Positions 52,640-59,813 of a stretch of 64,000 nt of DNA are shown piece after piece. The notes under the pieces are model-generated. The model was not told where the DNA came from and ran no database searches. It saw only the letters and a list, made by a program, of their open reading frames with translations. Position 1 is the stretch's first letter. Each line of letters opens with the position of its first letter. This DNA comes from Caulobacter sp. NIBR1757 (GTDB lineage: Bacteria; Pseudomonadota; Alphaproteobacteria; Caulobacterales; Caulobacteraceae), in NCBI RefSeq assembly GCF_027912495.1, contig NZ_CP115463.1:3546501-3610500 (forward strand). Reading direction: 5' to 3'. The position numbers were made by a program, and so were the translations under genes.

Positions 52640-53410
52640 TTATGTAGTCTTCAGCGCCCTGGATTTCACCCGGGCGATCACCAGCAACGACACATCGGCG
52701 GCTCCGGCCGCTTTCAGGGTCCGGGCGCAGGCGTCGGCGGTGGCGCCGGTGGTCAGGACGTCGTCGACCAGCAGGATGCGCCGGCCCTCGATCGCCGGCC
52801 GCCGCGGTTCCGGAACGGCGAAGGCGCCGGCCACGTTCCGCCGCCGGCCGGAAGCGGTGCGCCCGCCCTGCGTCGCCGTCCGCCGCGGCCGGGTCAGGGC
52901 GTCGGGCAGATAGGCCAGGCCCGTTTCGGCGGCCAGCCGACGCGCCACCTCCGCCGACTGGTTGTAGCGCCGCGACAGCAGCCGCCAGCGGTGCAGGGGC
53001 ACGGGAACCAGGGCGTCGGCCCCGGCGATCAGCTCGCGCCCGGCCCGCGACAGCCAGCGGGCGAACAGCGGGGCCAGGTCGGTGCGGTCGGCGTGCTTGA
53101 GCTGCAGGATCGGCTCGCGGCTGTGTTCGTCATAGAGGCAGGCGGCGCGGGCGCGGGAGAAGACATGCGGCCTGGCCTCGCAGGCCGGGCAGCGGCCGAT
53201 CATGGCGTATTCTGCCGGCATGCCGCAGCCGTCACAGACGGGCTCCTCGACGAACAGGATACGGCTCCAGGTCTCGGCCGGGATGCCGCCGGACTGGGCG
53301 GGCGAGCCATCCAGCGCCGTCTGGGGCAGAATGAGGTCGAGCGCGCGGCGGCCGAATGCGCTAAGGGCGGGACCGGGCCGCCACCCTGCCTTCGGACTTT
53401 CCACCGTCAT
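52640..53410 (-). CDS. comF: ComF-type phosphoribosyltransferase
   Basis: Protein of 256 residues. The N-terminal part has a zinc-ribbon-like set of cysteines (VCDGCG, GRCPACEA), then DALVPVPLHRWRLLSRRYNQS and the PRPP loop RRILLVDDVLTTGATADACA. ComF proteins help natural DNA uptake in some bacteria. The ATG (53408-53410) overlaps head-to-head with the ATG of a methyltransferase frame (53409-53411) at the sequence CATG. In this copy the methyltransferase frame is broken after 14 residues. Confidence 0.92.
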   Translation of the reverse strand: MTVESPKAGWRPGPALSAFGRRALDLILPQTALDGSPAQSGGIPAETWSRILFVEEPVCDGCGMPAEYAMIGRCPACEARPHVFSRARAACLYDEHSREPILQLKHADRTDLAPLFARWLSRAGRELIAGADALVPVPLHRWRLLSRRYNQSAEVARRLAAETGLAYLPDALTRPRRTATQGGRTASGRRRNVAGAFAVPEPRRPAIEGRRILLVDDVLTTGATADACARTLKAAGAADVSLLVIARVKSRALKTT

Positions 53411-53449
53411 GACCGCCCCGCCCGTCCTGTTCGACCGCGCCCTGCACCG
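53278..53449. repeat. Direct repeat, left copy (comF/methyltransferase start region)
   Basis: 172 bases that align without gaps to 54272-54443, with about ten mismatches, eight of them in the first 63 bases. It holds the first 44 codons of comF and the first 14 of the methyltransferase on opposite strands. Confidence 0.9.
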
Positions 53450-53504
53450 CCGGAGAGCGCTGCCGCTCTCGCCCGCCTCCAGTCGCCCACCGCCGAGAGC
53501 TTGA
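53409..53504 (+). pseudogene. Truncated methyltransferase start
   Basis: Encodes MTAPPVLFDRALHR, identical to the start of the gene at 54403, then runs into unrelated sequence and stops after 31 codons. The break falls exactly at the end of the direct repeat (53449). Confidence 0.8.
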
Positions 53505-53541
53505 ACTCGCGGCTGAATAATCGTCGTTCCTGTTTGGACAT
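53450..53541 (-). pseudogene. IS3-type transposase OrfA remnant
   Basis: From the ATG at 53541 the frame reads MSKQERRLFSREFKLSAV, the N-terminus of IS3-family OrfA proteins. After this a -1/+1 shift is needed to continue as RLEAGESGSALRR, which fits the next helix of the family, and then the repeat begins. A GGGACAGTTCCC element and GGAG lie upstream, and an IS end may lie near 53595 (TGACCCCCTACAG on the minus strand). The rest of the element is missing. Confidence 0.6.
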
Positions 53542-53806
53542 CCGTTCTCCTGATGGGAACTGTCCCTTATTTCCCTGTCTCGCTGTAGGGGGTCACCCCA
53601 GGTCGCTGGCCGGCTTGGAAAGTGGTGTGTGTCCACGCTTTCCGTTGCCTAAACCGTTACCGTAGTTCCAAATGCGAGGAATTGAGACGGAGTTTAGAGA
53701 GGGGGACCATTTCGCAATTGAGAGTTATCGATGGGAAGGCAGCCAGCCCCCAGATAGAAGTAATTAGTAAAAATGCCCCCGTAGCTGGTAACATTGGGAC
53801 TGAAAA

Positions 53807-54229
53807 TCAATCATAACACATTGTCGTCAACGTTGGCTCGGCTTTCCAAAGCGTGCCTTGCCGGCTAAAAATAACGTTGTTGAACAAACCGCCACCACAG
53901 ATTGATTGCTGTTTATATCTACAACCTAGAAGCTTGCCGTCGGTGCTTTCAAACCAAGCTTCATGGGGAGCGAAGGCATTTATAAAATGGTCACGAGTAG
54001 GCTCATTCGATAGAGTGTTTTTCACTTCGAGTAGTTCATCCCGTTGCGACGGGATTGGAATTTGCCTCCACACGCTCGAATCAATACCACACGCCTCAAG
54101 CACACTAACGGTGACTGGTTTTGCCAACGTGGAGCAGCTAGTCAATAAGACGGCCGTGGCGGCCAGAGAAACAAGACAAATGAACTGAATTCTCGTGGAT
54201 GATCTCTCACGGGAAGAATTATGCAACAT
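53807..54229 (-). CDS. AT-rich small lipoprotein of the insertion
   Basis: Protein of 140 residues. Signal peptide and lipobox LLTS-C (VSLAATAVLLTSCSTLAKP), then a mostly polar domain ending in PHEAWFESTDGKLLGCRYKQ, SICGGG and WKAEPTLTTMCYD, with four further Cys. The pattern resembles unnamed proteobacterial proteins with EAWF-DGRxxLCR blocks. I choose the ATG at 54229 with AGGAGA nine bases upstream. GC is much below that of the window. The start overlaps a chimeric comF fragment by 11 bases, so expression from the comF promoter is possible. Confidence 0.7.
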   Translation of the reverse strand: MLHNSSRERSSTRIQFICLVSLAATAVLLTSCSTLAKPVTVSVLEACGIDSSVWRQIPIPSQRDELLEVKNTLSNEPTRDHFINAFAPHEAWFESTDGKLLGCRYKQQSICGGGLFNNVIFSRQGTLWKAEPTLTTMCYD

Positions 54230-54404
54230 CAATGTACATCTCCTGCAGCATCATCAAATGAGTTCTGGTGTCCGGGATGCCGCCCGACTGGGCCGGTGAC
54301 CCGTCGAGCGCCGTCGAGGGCAGAATGAGGTCGAGCGCGCGGCGGCCGAATGCGCTAAGGGCGGGACCGGGCCGCCACCCTGCCTTCGGACCTTCCACCG
54401 TCAT
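54219..54404 (-). pseudogene. Truncated comF start fused to insertion DNA
   Basis: Codes for 61 residues: the first 44 match ComF (MTVEGPKAGWRPGPALSAFG..., with Ser-to-Gly and Gln-to-Ser changes), followed by DTRTHLMMLQEMYIDVA from the insertion. It keeps the comF ATG and thus probably its promoter, and ends just inside the lipoprotein gene, which could give coupled translation. Confidence 0.75.
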
Positions 54405-54443
54405 GACCGCCCCGCCCGTCCTGTTTGACCGCGCCCTGCACCG
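54272..54443. repeat. Direct repeat, right copy
   Basis: Matches 53278-53449 over 172 bases. The central and right part (about 54335-54443) is nearly identical; the left 63 bases differ at eight sites, mostly third codon positions of comF, as expected for an allele from another strain. Confidence 0.9.
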
Positions 54444-55317
54444 TTGGCGCCTGGATCGCGCCGCCGCCTCATACGACACCGCCGGCTTCCTCAAGGCCCG
54501 GGCCGCCGCCGACGCCGTCGACCGCCTGGACGCCATCCTGCGACGGTTTCCACTGGCCGTCGACCTCGGGGCCCGCACCGGCGCGTTTGCGGAGGCGCTG
54601 AAGGATAGCGAGGCGGCCGGCAAGATCGACACCCTCATAGAAACCGACCTCTCCGCCGCCATGCTGGCCGGCCGTAGCGGCCCGCGCCTGGTGGTCGATG
54701 AGGAGCGGTTGCCCTTCGCCCCCGAAAGCCTCGACCTCGTCGTCTCGACCCTGGCCCTGCACTGGACCAACGACCTGGTCGGGGCCCTGGTGCAGATTCG
54801 CCGGGCGTTGAAGCCCGACGGCCTGTTCATCGGCGCCTTCCTGGGCGGCGCCACCCTGACCGAGCTGCGCCAGTGTCTGCTGGAGGCCGAGAGCGAGATC
54901 AGCGGCGGGGCCCACCAGCGCGTCTCCCCCTTCGCCGACGGCTTCGACGGGGCCGGCCTGTTGCAGCGGGCCGGCTTTGCCTTGCCGGTCAGCGATGTCG
55001 ACCGGGTCACCGTCCGCTATGCCCATCCCCTCTCCCTGTTGAAGGACCTGCGGGCCATGGGCGAGACCAGCGTGCTGGTTGACCGCGCCCGCAAACCCTT
55101 GAGCCGCAAGGTGCTGTTCCGCGCCCTGGAGCTCTATCAAACCCGTTTTGCCCAGGCGGACGGCAAGGTCGCCGCCACCTTCGAGATCATCACCGTCACC
55201 GGCTGGGCGCCGCACGAGAGCCAGCAGAAGCCGTTGAAGCCCGGCAGCGCCAAGGTGCGGCTGGCCGACGCGCTGAAGACCACCGAGCGCAGCGCCGGAG
55301 AGAAGCCGGCGCCGTAA
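54403..55317 (+). CDS. SAM-dependent methyltransferase (BioC/NDUFAF5-like)
   Basis: Protein of 304 residues. It begins VLFDRALHRWRLDRAAASYDTAGFLKARAA, the NDUFAF5/BioC-type N-terminus, then AVDLGARTGAFAEAL (SAM motif I, GxxGxF form), LDLVVSTLALHWTNDLVGAL (with the W-x-ND pattern of the family) and GLFIGAFLGGATLTELR. Mitochondrial homologues hydroxylate complex I; bacterial ones are of unknown substrate. Its ATG shares CATG with the comF remnant start. Confidence 0.9.
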   Translation: MTAPPVLFDRALHRWRLDRAAASYDTAGFLKARAAADAVDRLDAILRRFPLAVDLGARTGAFAEALKDSEAAGKIDTLIETDLSAAMLAGRSGPRLVVDEERLPFAPESLDLVVSTLALHWTNDLVGALVQIRRALKPDGLFIGAFLGGATLTELRQCLLEAESEISGGAHQRVSPFADGFDGAGLLQRAGFALPVSDVDRVTVRYAHPLSLLKDLRAMGETSVLVDRARKPLSRKVLFRALELYQTRFAQADGKVAATFEIITVTGWAPHESQQKPLKPGSAKVRLADALKTTERSAGEKPAP

Positions 55318-55520
55318 ACGAAGCCGCCATTATAGCATGAGGCGGCGGCGTAAGGTCTTGAATTGATGTGACTTGTGCGTTGAGGCGAGCGCGGGGATTG
55401 TAGGCGCGGGCGTAGGCGCCGCGTTGATATGGCGTCGGGGATTGTTGACAGGTTGGTGACCCGGAATGTCAACGCCGCGCCGCATCAGGCCGAAAACCGC
55501 GTTCAGAGCGGCCAAAGCCG

Positions 55521-55546
55521 CATGAATATGTCTAGACATATTCATG
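55521..55546. repeat. 26-bp perfect palindrome, copy 2
   Basis: CATGAATATGTCTAGACATATTCATG, perfect over 26 bases; its inner 20 bases equal the palindrome at 24368-24387. It lies 35 bases after the stop of the third Flp pilin, so both copies are just 3' of genes for surface proteins. Confidence 0.8.
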
Positions 55547-55580
55547 GGACCCAGAAAAGGCGTTTTAAGTCAGCGGGTTA

Positions 55581-55742
55581 TCAGATCGCCGCGTCGATGG
55601 CGGCGGAGACGGCTTCCATGATCCCGGTGGTCTTGTTGCCGAAGGCGGAGACCGAGGTGACGATGACCAGGAAGATCAGGGCGGCGATCAGGCCGTACTC
55701 GATCGCGGTCGCGCCGCTCTCGTTGGTCCAGAAGGCCCTCAG
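55581..55742 (-). CDS. Third Flp-type pilin, start unclear
   Basis: The frame LRAFWTNESGATAIEYGLIAALIFLVIVTSVSAFG ... AAIDAAI is a Flp prepilin with the SG-ATAIEY cleavage site and Glu+5, but it differs from the two main pilins. No ATG, GTG or TTG stands at the normal place: the only ATG in frame (55823) is 81 bases inside the mutT-type gene. A CTG at 55742 overlapping the mutT-type stop is the best compact start; I give the coordinates from there. It may be poorly expressed, use a rare start or be decaying. Confidence 0.6.
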   Translation of the reverse strand: MRAFWTNESGATAIEYGLIAALIFLVIVTSVSAFGNKTTGIMEAVSAAIDAAI

Positions 55743-56140
55743 ACGAAATCGCAGAGCCAGGCGACCAGCGGGGCGTCCGCCGGCGGCATGGGGTAGTCCG
55801 CGAGTTGCTGGGGCTTCACCCACGCCAGAGCCTCATGTTCCTTCGCCGTGACGACCCCGTCCCAGCGTCTCAGCAGAAACAATGGCATGAGGAGGTGAAA
55901 CGAATCATAACTGTGGGATGCGAAGACGAAGGGGGCCAGGCAGGCGGCCTTCACATCGATGTCGAGCTCTTCCTTCAGCTCGCGGATGATGCACTCTTCC
56001 GGCGTCTCGCCGGCCTCGACCTTGCCGCCCGGAAACTCCCACAGGCCGGCCAGCTGCTTGCCCGCCGGCCGTTGGCAGATCAGCACCCGGCCGTCGGCAT
56101 CGATGAGGGCGGCGGCGACGACGAGGACCGTAGGCTTCAT
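55739..56140 (-). CDS. mutT: MutT/NUDIX hydrolase
   Basis: Protein of 133 residues. The Nudix box GGKVEAGETPEECIIRELKEELDI (GX5EX7REUXEEXGU, with I in place of G at the end) is complete. The N-terminal LVVAAALIDADGRVLICQRP and the LAGLWEFPGG segment fit MutT, which clears 8-oxo-dGTP. I start at 56140 (MKPTVLVVAA). The 3' end overlaps the third pilin frame. Confidence 0.9.
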   Translation of the reverse strand: MKPTVLVVAAALIDADGRVLICQRPAGKQLAGLWEFPGGKVEAGETPEECIIRELKEELDIDVKAACLAPFVFASHSYDSFHLLMPLFLLRRWDGVVTAKEHEALAWVKPQQLADYPMPPADAPLVAWLCDFV

Positions 56141-56217
56141 GGGTCCTGCACCTAACAGCCCCATTTGCGCCACGCCAGAACATCAGGAGGCGACAGGGGC
56201 GCATCGTCTGGTATGCA

Positions 56218-56237
56218 GGCTCCAACCACACGGAGCC
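56218..56237 (+). promoter_or_regulatory. Hairpin covering the kdsA ribosome site
   Basis: GGCTCC, eight bases, GGAGCC. The GGAG of the right arm lies seven bases before the kdsA ATG and is its best Shine-Dalgarno sequence. Folding would hide it, so translation could be conditional. Confidence 0.4.
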
Positions 56238-56242
56238 TTTGA

Positions 56243-57094
56243 ATGTCGCAGCTCAGCCTCACCCGCTGGAACATCGCCTTTGGCGGCGGCGCGCCGCTGG
56301 TCGTCATCGCCGGCCTCAATGTCATCGAGGACCTCGAACTGGCGCTGCATACGGGCCGGACGCTGAAGGCCATCTGCGCTGACCTCGGCCTGCCCTATGT
56401 GTTCAAGGCCAGCTACGACAAGGCCAACCGCTCGTCACTGAAGAGCTATCGCGGGCCTGGTCTGAAGAAGGGTCTGGAGATCCTGGCCGAGGTGAAGGCG
56501 CAGCTGAACGTGCCGATCGCCACCGACATCCATACCCCCGAGGAATGCGAGCCGGTGGCCGCCGTCGCCGACCTGGTGCAGATCCCCGCCTTCCTGTGCC
56601 GGCAGACCGACCTGGTCGTCGCGGCAGCGCGGGCGACGCAGGCGGCCGGCGGCCTGCTGCATGTGAAGAAGGGCCAGTTCCTGGCGCCGTGGGACTGCAA
56701 GAACATCCTCGACAAGGTCAAGGAAGCCACCGGCGGGGCGGAGATGACGATCCTTTGTGAGCGCGGCAATTCGTTCGGCTACAACAACCTGACCGTCGAC
56801 ATGCTGGGCATCGGCGAGATGCAGAAGCTGGGCGCGCCGGTGACCATCGACGCGACCCACGCCGTGCAACTGCCCGGCGCCGATCCGCGCACCGGCGGGG
56901 CCTCGACGGGCGGACGGCGCGATGGCGTGCCGATCATCGCCAAGGCGGCGATCGCGGCCGGCGCCGACGGCGTGTTCCTGGAATTCCACCCGGACCCGGA
57001 CAAGGCGCTGTGCGATCCGCTGAGCTGTCTGCCGCTGGATGGCGCGGCGGGGTTACTGCGGACGTTGAAGGGGATTCACGAGCTGGTGCACTAG
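56243..57094 (+). CDS. kdsA: 3-deoxy-8-phosphooctulonate synthase
   Basis: KDO-8-phosphate synthase of 283 residues for lipopolysaccharide core. Motifs: VFKASYDKANRSSLKSYRGPGL, IATDIHTPEE, PAFLCRQTDLV, ILCERGNSFGYNNL and VTIDATHAVQLPGA. The position that is Cys in metal-dependent enzymes is Asn here (IAGLNVIED), as in the metal-free E. coli enzyme. Confidence 0.96.
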   Translation: MSQLSLTRWNIAFGGGAPLVVIAGLNVIEDLELALHTGRTLKAICADLGLPYVFKASYDKANRSSLKSYRGPGLKKGLEILAEVKAQLNVPIATDIHTPEECEPVAAVADLVQIPAFLCRQTDLVVAAARATQAAGGLLHVKKGQFLAPWDCKNILDKVKEATGGAEMTILCERGNSFGYNNLTVDMLGIGEMQKLGAPVTIDATHAVQLPGADPRTGGASTGGRRDGVPIIAKAAIAAGADGVFLEFHPDPDKALCDPLSCLPLDGAAGLLRTLKGIHELVH

Positions 57095-57101
57095 CTAGCA
57101 T

Positions 57102-57282
57102 CCCTTCTCCCGCTTGTCGGGAGAAGGTGGCCCCCGAAGGGGGTTGGATGAGGGCAACACCGGCCTTTGACGATTGGCGGCGGCACGGTCGGCGCCAGAA
57201 CGTGCGCGTCCCGACGAGCCGGCGCTGCCCTCACCCGTCAGCCCTGCGGGCTGCCACCCTCTCCCGACAAGCGGGAGAGGGG
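57102..57282. repeat. Composite palindromic repeat, family B (copy 2)
   Basis: Same outer hairpins as at 39247 (CCCTTCTCCCGCTTGTCGGG ... CCCGACAAGCGGGAGAGGG) and inner GGATGAGGGC / GCCCTCACCC. It lies between the convergent ends of kdsA and argJ. Confidence 0.85.
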
Positions 57283-57297
57283 CGCGCCGTTGCCGCG

Positions 57298-58713
57298 CTA
57301 GGAGCGATAATCGCCGTTGATCGCCACGTACTGCTTGGTCAGGTCGCAGGTCCAGATCACCGCGTGGCCGCGCCCAACCCCGACGTCGATGCTGACCTCC
57401 AGCTCCTGCTTCTTCATGTAGGCGCTCATCTTCGCCTCTGAATAGTTCGCCGCCACCATGCCGTCCTGGGCGGCCATCAGCTTGCCGAACTGGACGCTCA
57501 TCTTCTCGCGGTTGACCGGCTCGTCGGCGCGGCCGACGGCCATGACGATGCGGCCCCAGTTGGCGTCCTCGCCGGCAAAGGCGGTCTTGACCAGCGGGCT
57601 TTCGGCGACCGTGCGGGCGATCTTGCGGGCCGAGGCGTGGCTTTCGGCCCCGGTGACGTTGATCTTGACGAACTTGGTCGCCCCCTCGCCGTCGCGCACC
57701 AGTTGCAGGGCCAGGTCGAGCAGGACGGCTTCGAGCTTTTCGCGGAAGTCGGCCAGGCGCTTGTCGCCGGCCCGGTGGATCTTGGGCGCGCCCGACTGGC
57801 CCGTCGCGAACAGCAGCAGGGTGTCGTTGGTCGAGCGGTCGCCGTCGACCGTCACGGCGTTGAAGGTGTTGCGCACATAGAGGCTGACCAGGGTCTGCAA
57901 GGCCCCGGGGGCGATGGCCGCGTCGGTGGCGACGAAGGCCAGCATGGTGGCCATGTCCGGCGCAATCATGCCGCTGCCCTTGGCGATGCCGGCGATGCGC
58001 ACCTCCACCCCGTCGATGGTCGCCGTCGCCTGCGCCCCCTTGGCGAAGGTATCGGTGGTCATGATGGCGCCGGCCGCTTCGGCCCAGCCGTCGGCGTGCA
58101 GCCTGGCTTCGATCTCCGGCAGCTTGCTGGTGATCCTGGCGTCGTCGAGCAGGACGCCGATCACCCCGGTCGAGGCCATCATCACGTCGCGCTGGCGGCA
58201 GTCGAAGCGCTTGCCGACCGCCGTCGCCACCCGGCGCACAGCATCGGCGCCGGGCTTGCCCGTAAAGCTGTTGGCGCAGCCGGCGTTGACCACCAGGGCC
58301 CGCACGTCCTCGCCCTTGGAGGTGGTCAGCTGGCGCTTGCACCAGTCGACGGGCGCCGAGCCGACGCCGTGCCGGGTGAAGACCCCGGCGGCGCTGGTGC
58401 CTTCGGCGAAGGTCATGATCAGCAGGTCATCGCGCTCATGCTTGTAGAAGCCGGCCCTGGCGGTGGCGATCTCGACCCCGGCCACCGGAGCGATCTTCGG
58501 GAAGGGCACGGCCAGCGGCGACACCGCCAGCCCGGGCTTGCCCGGCGCGGCCGGCTCGGCGGCCACCGGAGCGGCCTCCTTCGGCGATCGCTTCAGCGCG
58601 GCGCGGATCGGCTCGATGGCGCGTTCGACGGCATGGCCGACGGCCTCCACCGGCTTGGCGGCGGCCTCGAGGGCCATGGCGGGCAGATCCTTGGCGGTCT
58701 TCTTGTCGGTCAT
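57298..58713 (-). CDS. argJ: Bifunctional glutamate N-acetyltransferase / ornithine acetyltransferase
   Basis: Protein of 471 residues, about 60 longer than usual because of an N-terminal part rich in Ala, Lys and Pro (MTDKKTAKDLPAMALEAAAK...). The core starts near residue 65 (LAVSPLAVPFPKIAPVAGVEI). The autocatalytic cleavage site KGSGMIAPDMATML (cut before Thr) is present, as are RVNAGCANSFTG-like and the terminal YVAINGDYRS. It transfers acetyl groups in arginine synthesis. Its ATG overlaps the parvulin gene stop by four bases. Confidence 0.94.
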   Translation of the reverse strand: MTDKKTAKDLPAMALEAAAKPVEAVGHAVERAIEPIRAALKRSPKEAAPVAAEPAAPGKPGLAVSPLAVPFPKIAPVAGVEIATARAGFYKHERDDLLIMTFAEGTSAAGVFTRHGVGSAPVDWCKRQLTTSKGEDVRALVVNAGCANSFTGKPGADAVRRVATAVGKRFDCRQRDVMMASTGVIGVLLDDARITSKLPEIEARLHADGWAEAAGAIMTTDTFAKGAQATATIDGVEVRIAGIAKGSGMIAPDMATMLAFVATDAAIAPGALQTLVSLYVRNTFNAVTVDGDRSTNDTLLLFATGQSGAPKIHRAGDKRLADFREKLEAVLLDLALQLVRDGEGATKFVKINVTGAESHASARKIARTVAESPLVKTAFAGEDANWGRIVMAVGRADEPVNREKMSVQFGKLMAAQDGMVAANYSEAKMSAYMKKQELEVSIDVGVGRGHAVIWTCDLTKQYVAINGDYRS

Positions 58714-59669
58714 TTTTTCGGCGGTACGGGAGCGGGAACAGGGGGGACTTCGGCGGCGGGGGGCAGGCTGGCGCCCGGGGCGGGCGGCGGCGCGTTGGCC
58801 GGCTCGCTGGGGGCTCCGGGCACGTTTTGCCCACGCGGGATCAGGGTTTCGACCTTGGCCCCGCCGCGCAGCTTTTCCAGCAGGTCGCGGATCTGTCCGT
58901 AGGTCAGGAAGCGGACGATGTGCGGCCGCGCCACGTCCAGGGTCAGCGGCTGTTCGGGCCGGCGCTCCTCGACCTTGACCACCGCCCAGCCGCCCTCGAC
59001 CGCGAACGGCCCGACCAGGGCGCCGGGCTGGGCGTCCTTGAGGGCCGTCTGGTAGGCCGGCGGCATGACGTCGAGCGGGAAGAAGCCGCCGAAGTCGCCG
59101 CCGTTGAAGCGGGTGGCGCTGTCGATGGAGCGCTCCATGGCCAGGCCCTCGAACGGCCGGCCGGCGGCGACCAGGCGCTTGATGTCGGCGGCGGCCTCAG
59201 GCGAGCCGACGACGATCTGGCGGGCCTTGAACTGTTCCGAATGGGTCGCGAGGTCCTGCTGCTCGCGATACATCTTCTGGATATTTTCCTCGGTGACGCC
59301 CTTCTCGACGAAGCTTTCGACGACCATGTCGGCCAGCACGCGCTTGCGCACCGCCTCCAGCCGCCGCAGGGCGACCGGATCGTCGTCGAGGCCACGCTTG
59401 ACCGCCTCGGCGCTGAGCAGTTCGCGGTCGACCACCTCGTCGAGCATCTGGCGGAACATTTCCGACTGGATGTCGAGCGGCTCGCCCTCCCCGATCAGGC
59501 CTTGCGCAATCGCCTCGCGCTTGACGTCGGAGGCCCAGACGGTCTGGCCATCGACGCGGGCGACGGCGACATCGCCGGTTTCCGGCGGCTTGTCGTTGCT
59601 GACCTTCGGCCCGCAGGCGGCCAGCACCAGCGCGGTGACAACGAAGAGCGGGGCGAGACGTCTGAGCAT
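58710..59669 (-). CDS. Peptidyl-prolyl isomerase lipoprotein (parvulin, PrsA/SurA-like)
   Basis: Protein of 319 residues. Signal peptide with lipobox VLAA-C19 (VVTALVLAACGPKV), a SurA-N-like helical part (about residues 40-135), a parvulin domain about 145-240 (FKARQIVVGSPEAAADIKRLV, GGDFGGFFPLDVMPP, GPFAVEGGWAVVKVEE) and a Pro-rich tail. It should help outer-membrane proteins fold in the periplasm. It is translationally coupled to argJ. Confidence 0.9.
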   Translation of the reverse strand: MLRRLAPLFVVTALVLAACGPKVSNDKPPETGDVAVARVDGQTVWASDVKREAIAQGLIGEGEPLDIQSEMFRQMLDEVVDRELLSAEAVKRGLDDDPVALRRLEAVRKRVLADMVVESFVEKGVTEENIQKMYREQQDLATHSEQFKARQIVVGSPEAAADIKRLVAAGRPFEGLAMERSIDSATRFNGGDFGGFFPLDVMPPAYQTALKDAQPGALVGPFAVEGGWAVVKVEERRPEQPLTLDVARPHIVRFLTYGQIRDLLEKLRGGAKVETLIPRGQNVPGAPSEPANAPPPAPGASLPPAAEVPPVPAPVPPKK

Positions 59670-59813
59670 GAGGACTCCGTCGATCCAGACCGGTTCGATT
59701 AAGGCCTTTCGGGAGCAAAGGGAAACATTTGCAAGCGGCCGGAAGGAAGCTCGCGTTTATCCTCAATCGGATGTTTACCCGCGCCGTGCAACGAAACCGG
59801 GATTATTCGTCCA

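Larger units (their letters stand above)
53278..54443. mobile_element. AT-rich insertion bracketed by 172-bp direct repeats
   Basis: The unit [repeat - transposase remnant - AT-rich lipoprotein gene - repeat] splits what was a divergent comF/methyltransferase pair. Base composition inside 53620-54260 is far lower in GC than the rest. A single homologous recombination between the repeats would remove it and restore the pair. The diverged state of the two repeats suggests that the right one came from a related strain with the cargo. Confidence 0.7.

Noticed and set aside
53542-53806. Possible plus-strand gene at 53622-53816
   Set aside because: 64 codons, no ribosome site or domain, and it lies in insertion DNA next to transposase debris.
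55330-55545. Short frames beginning MNMSRHIH on both strands at the palindromes
   Set aside because: The shared peptide is only the translation of the 20-26 base palindrome; no other protein similarity connects the frames.
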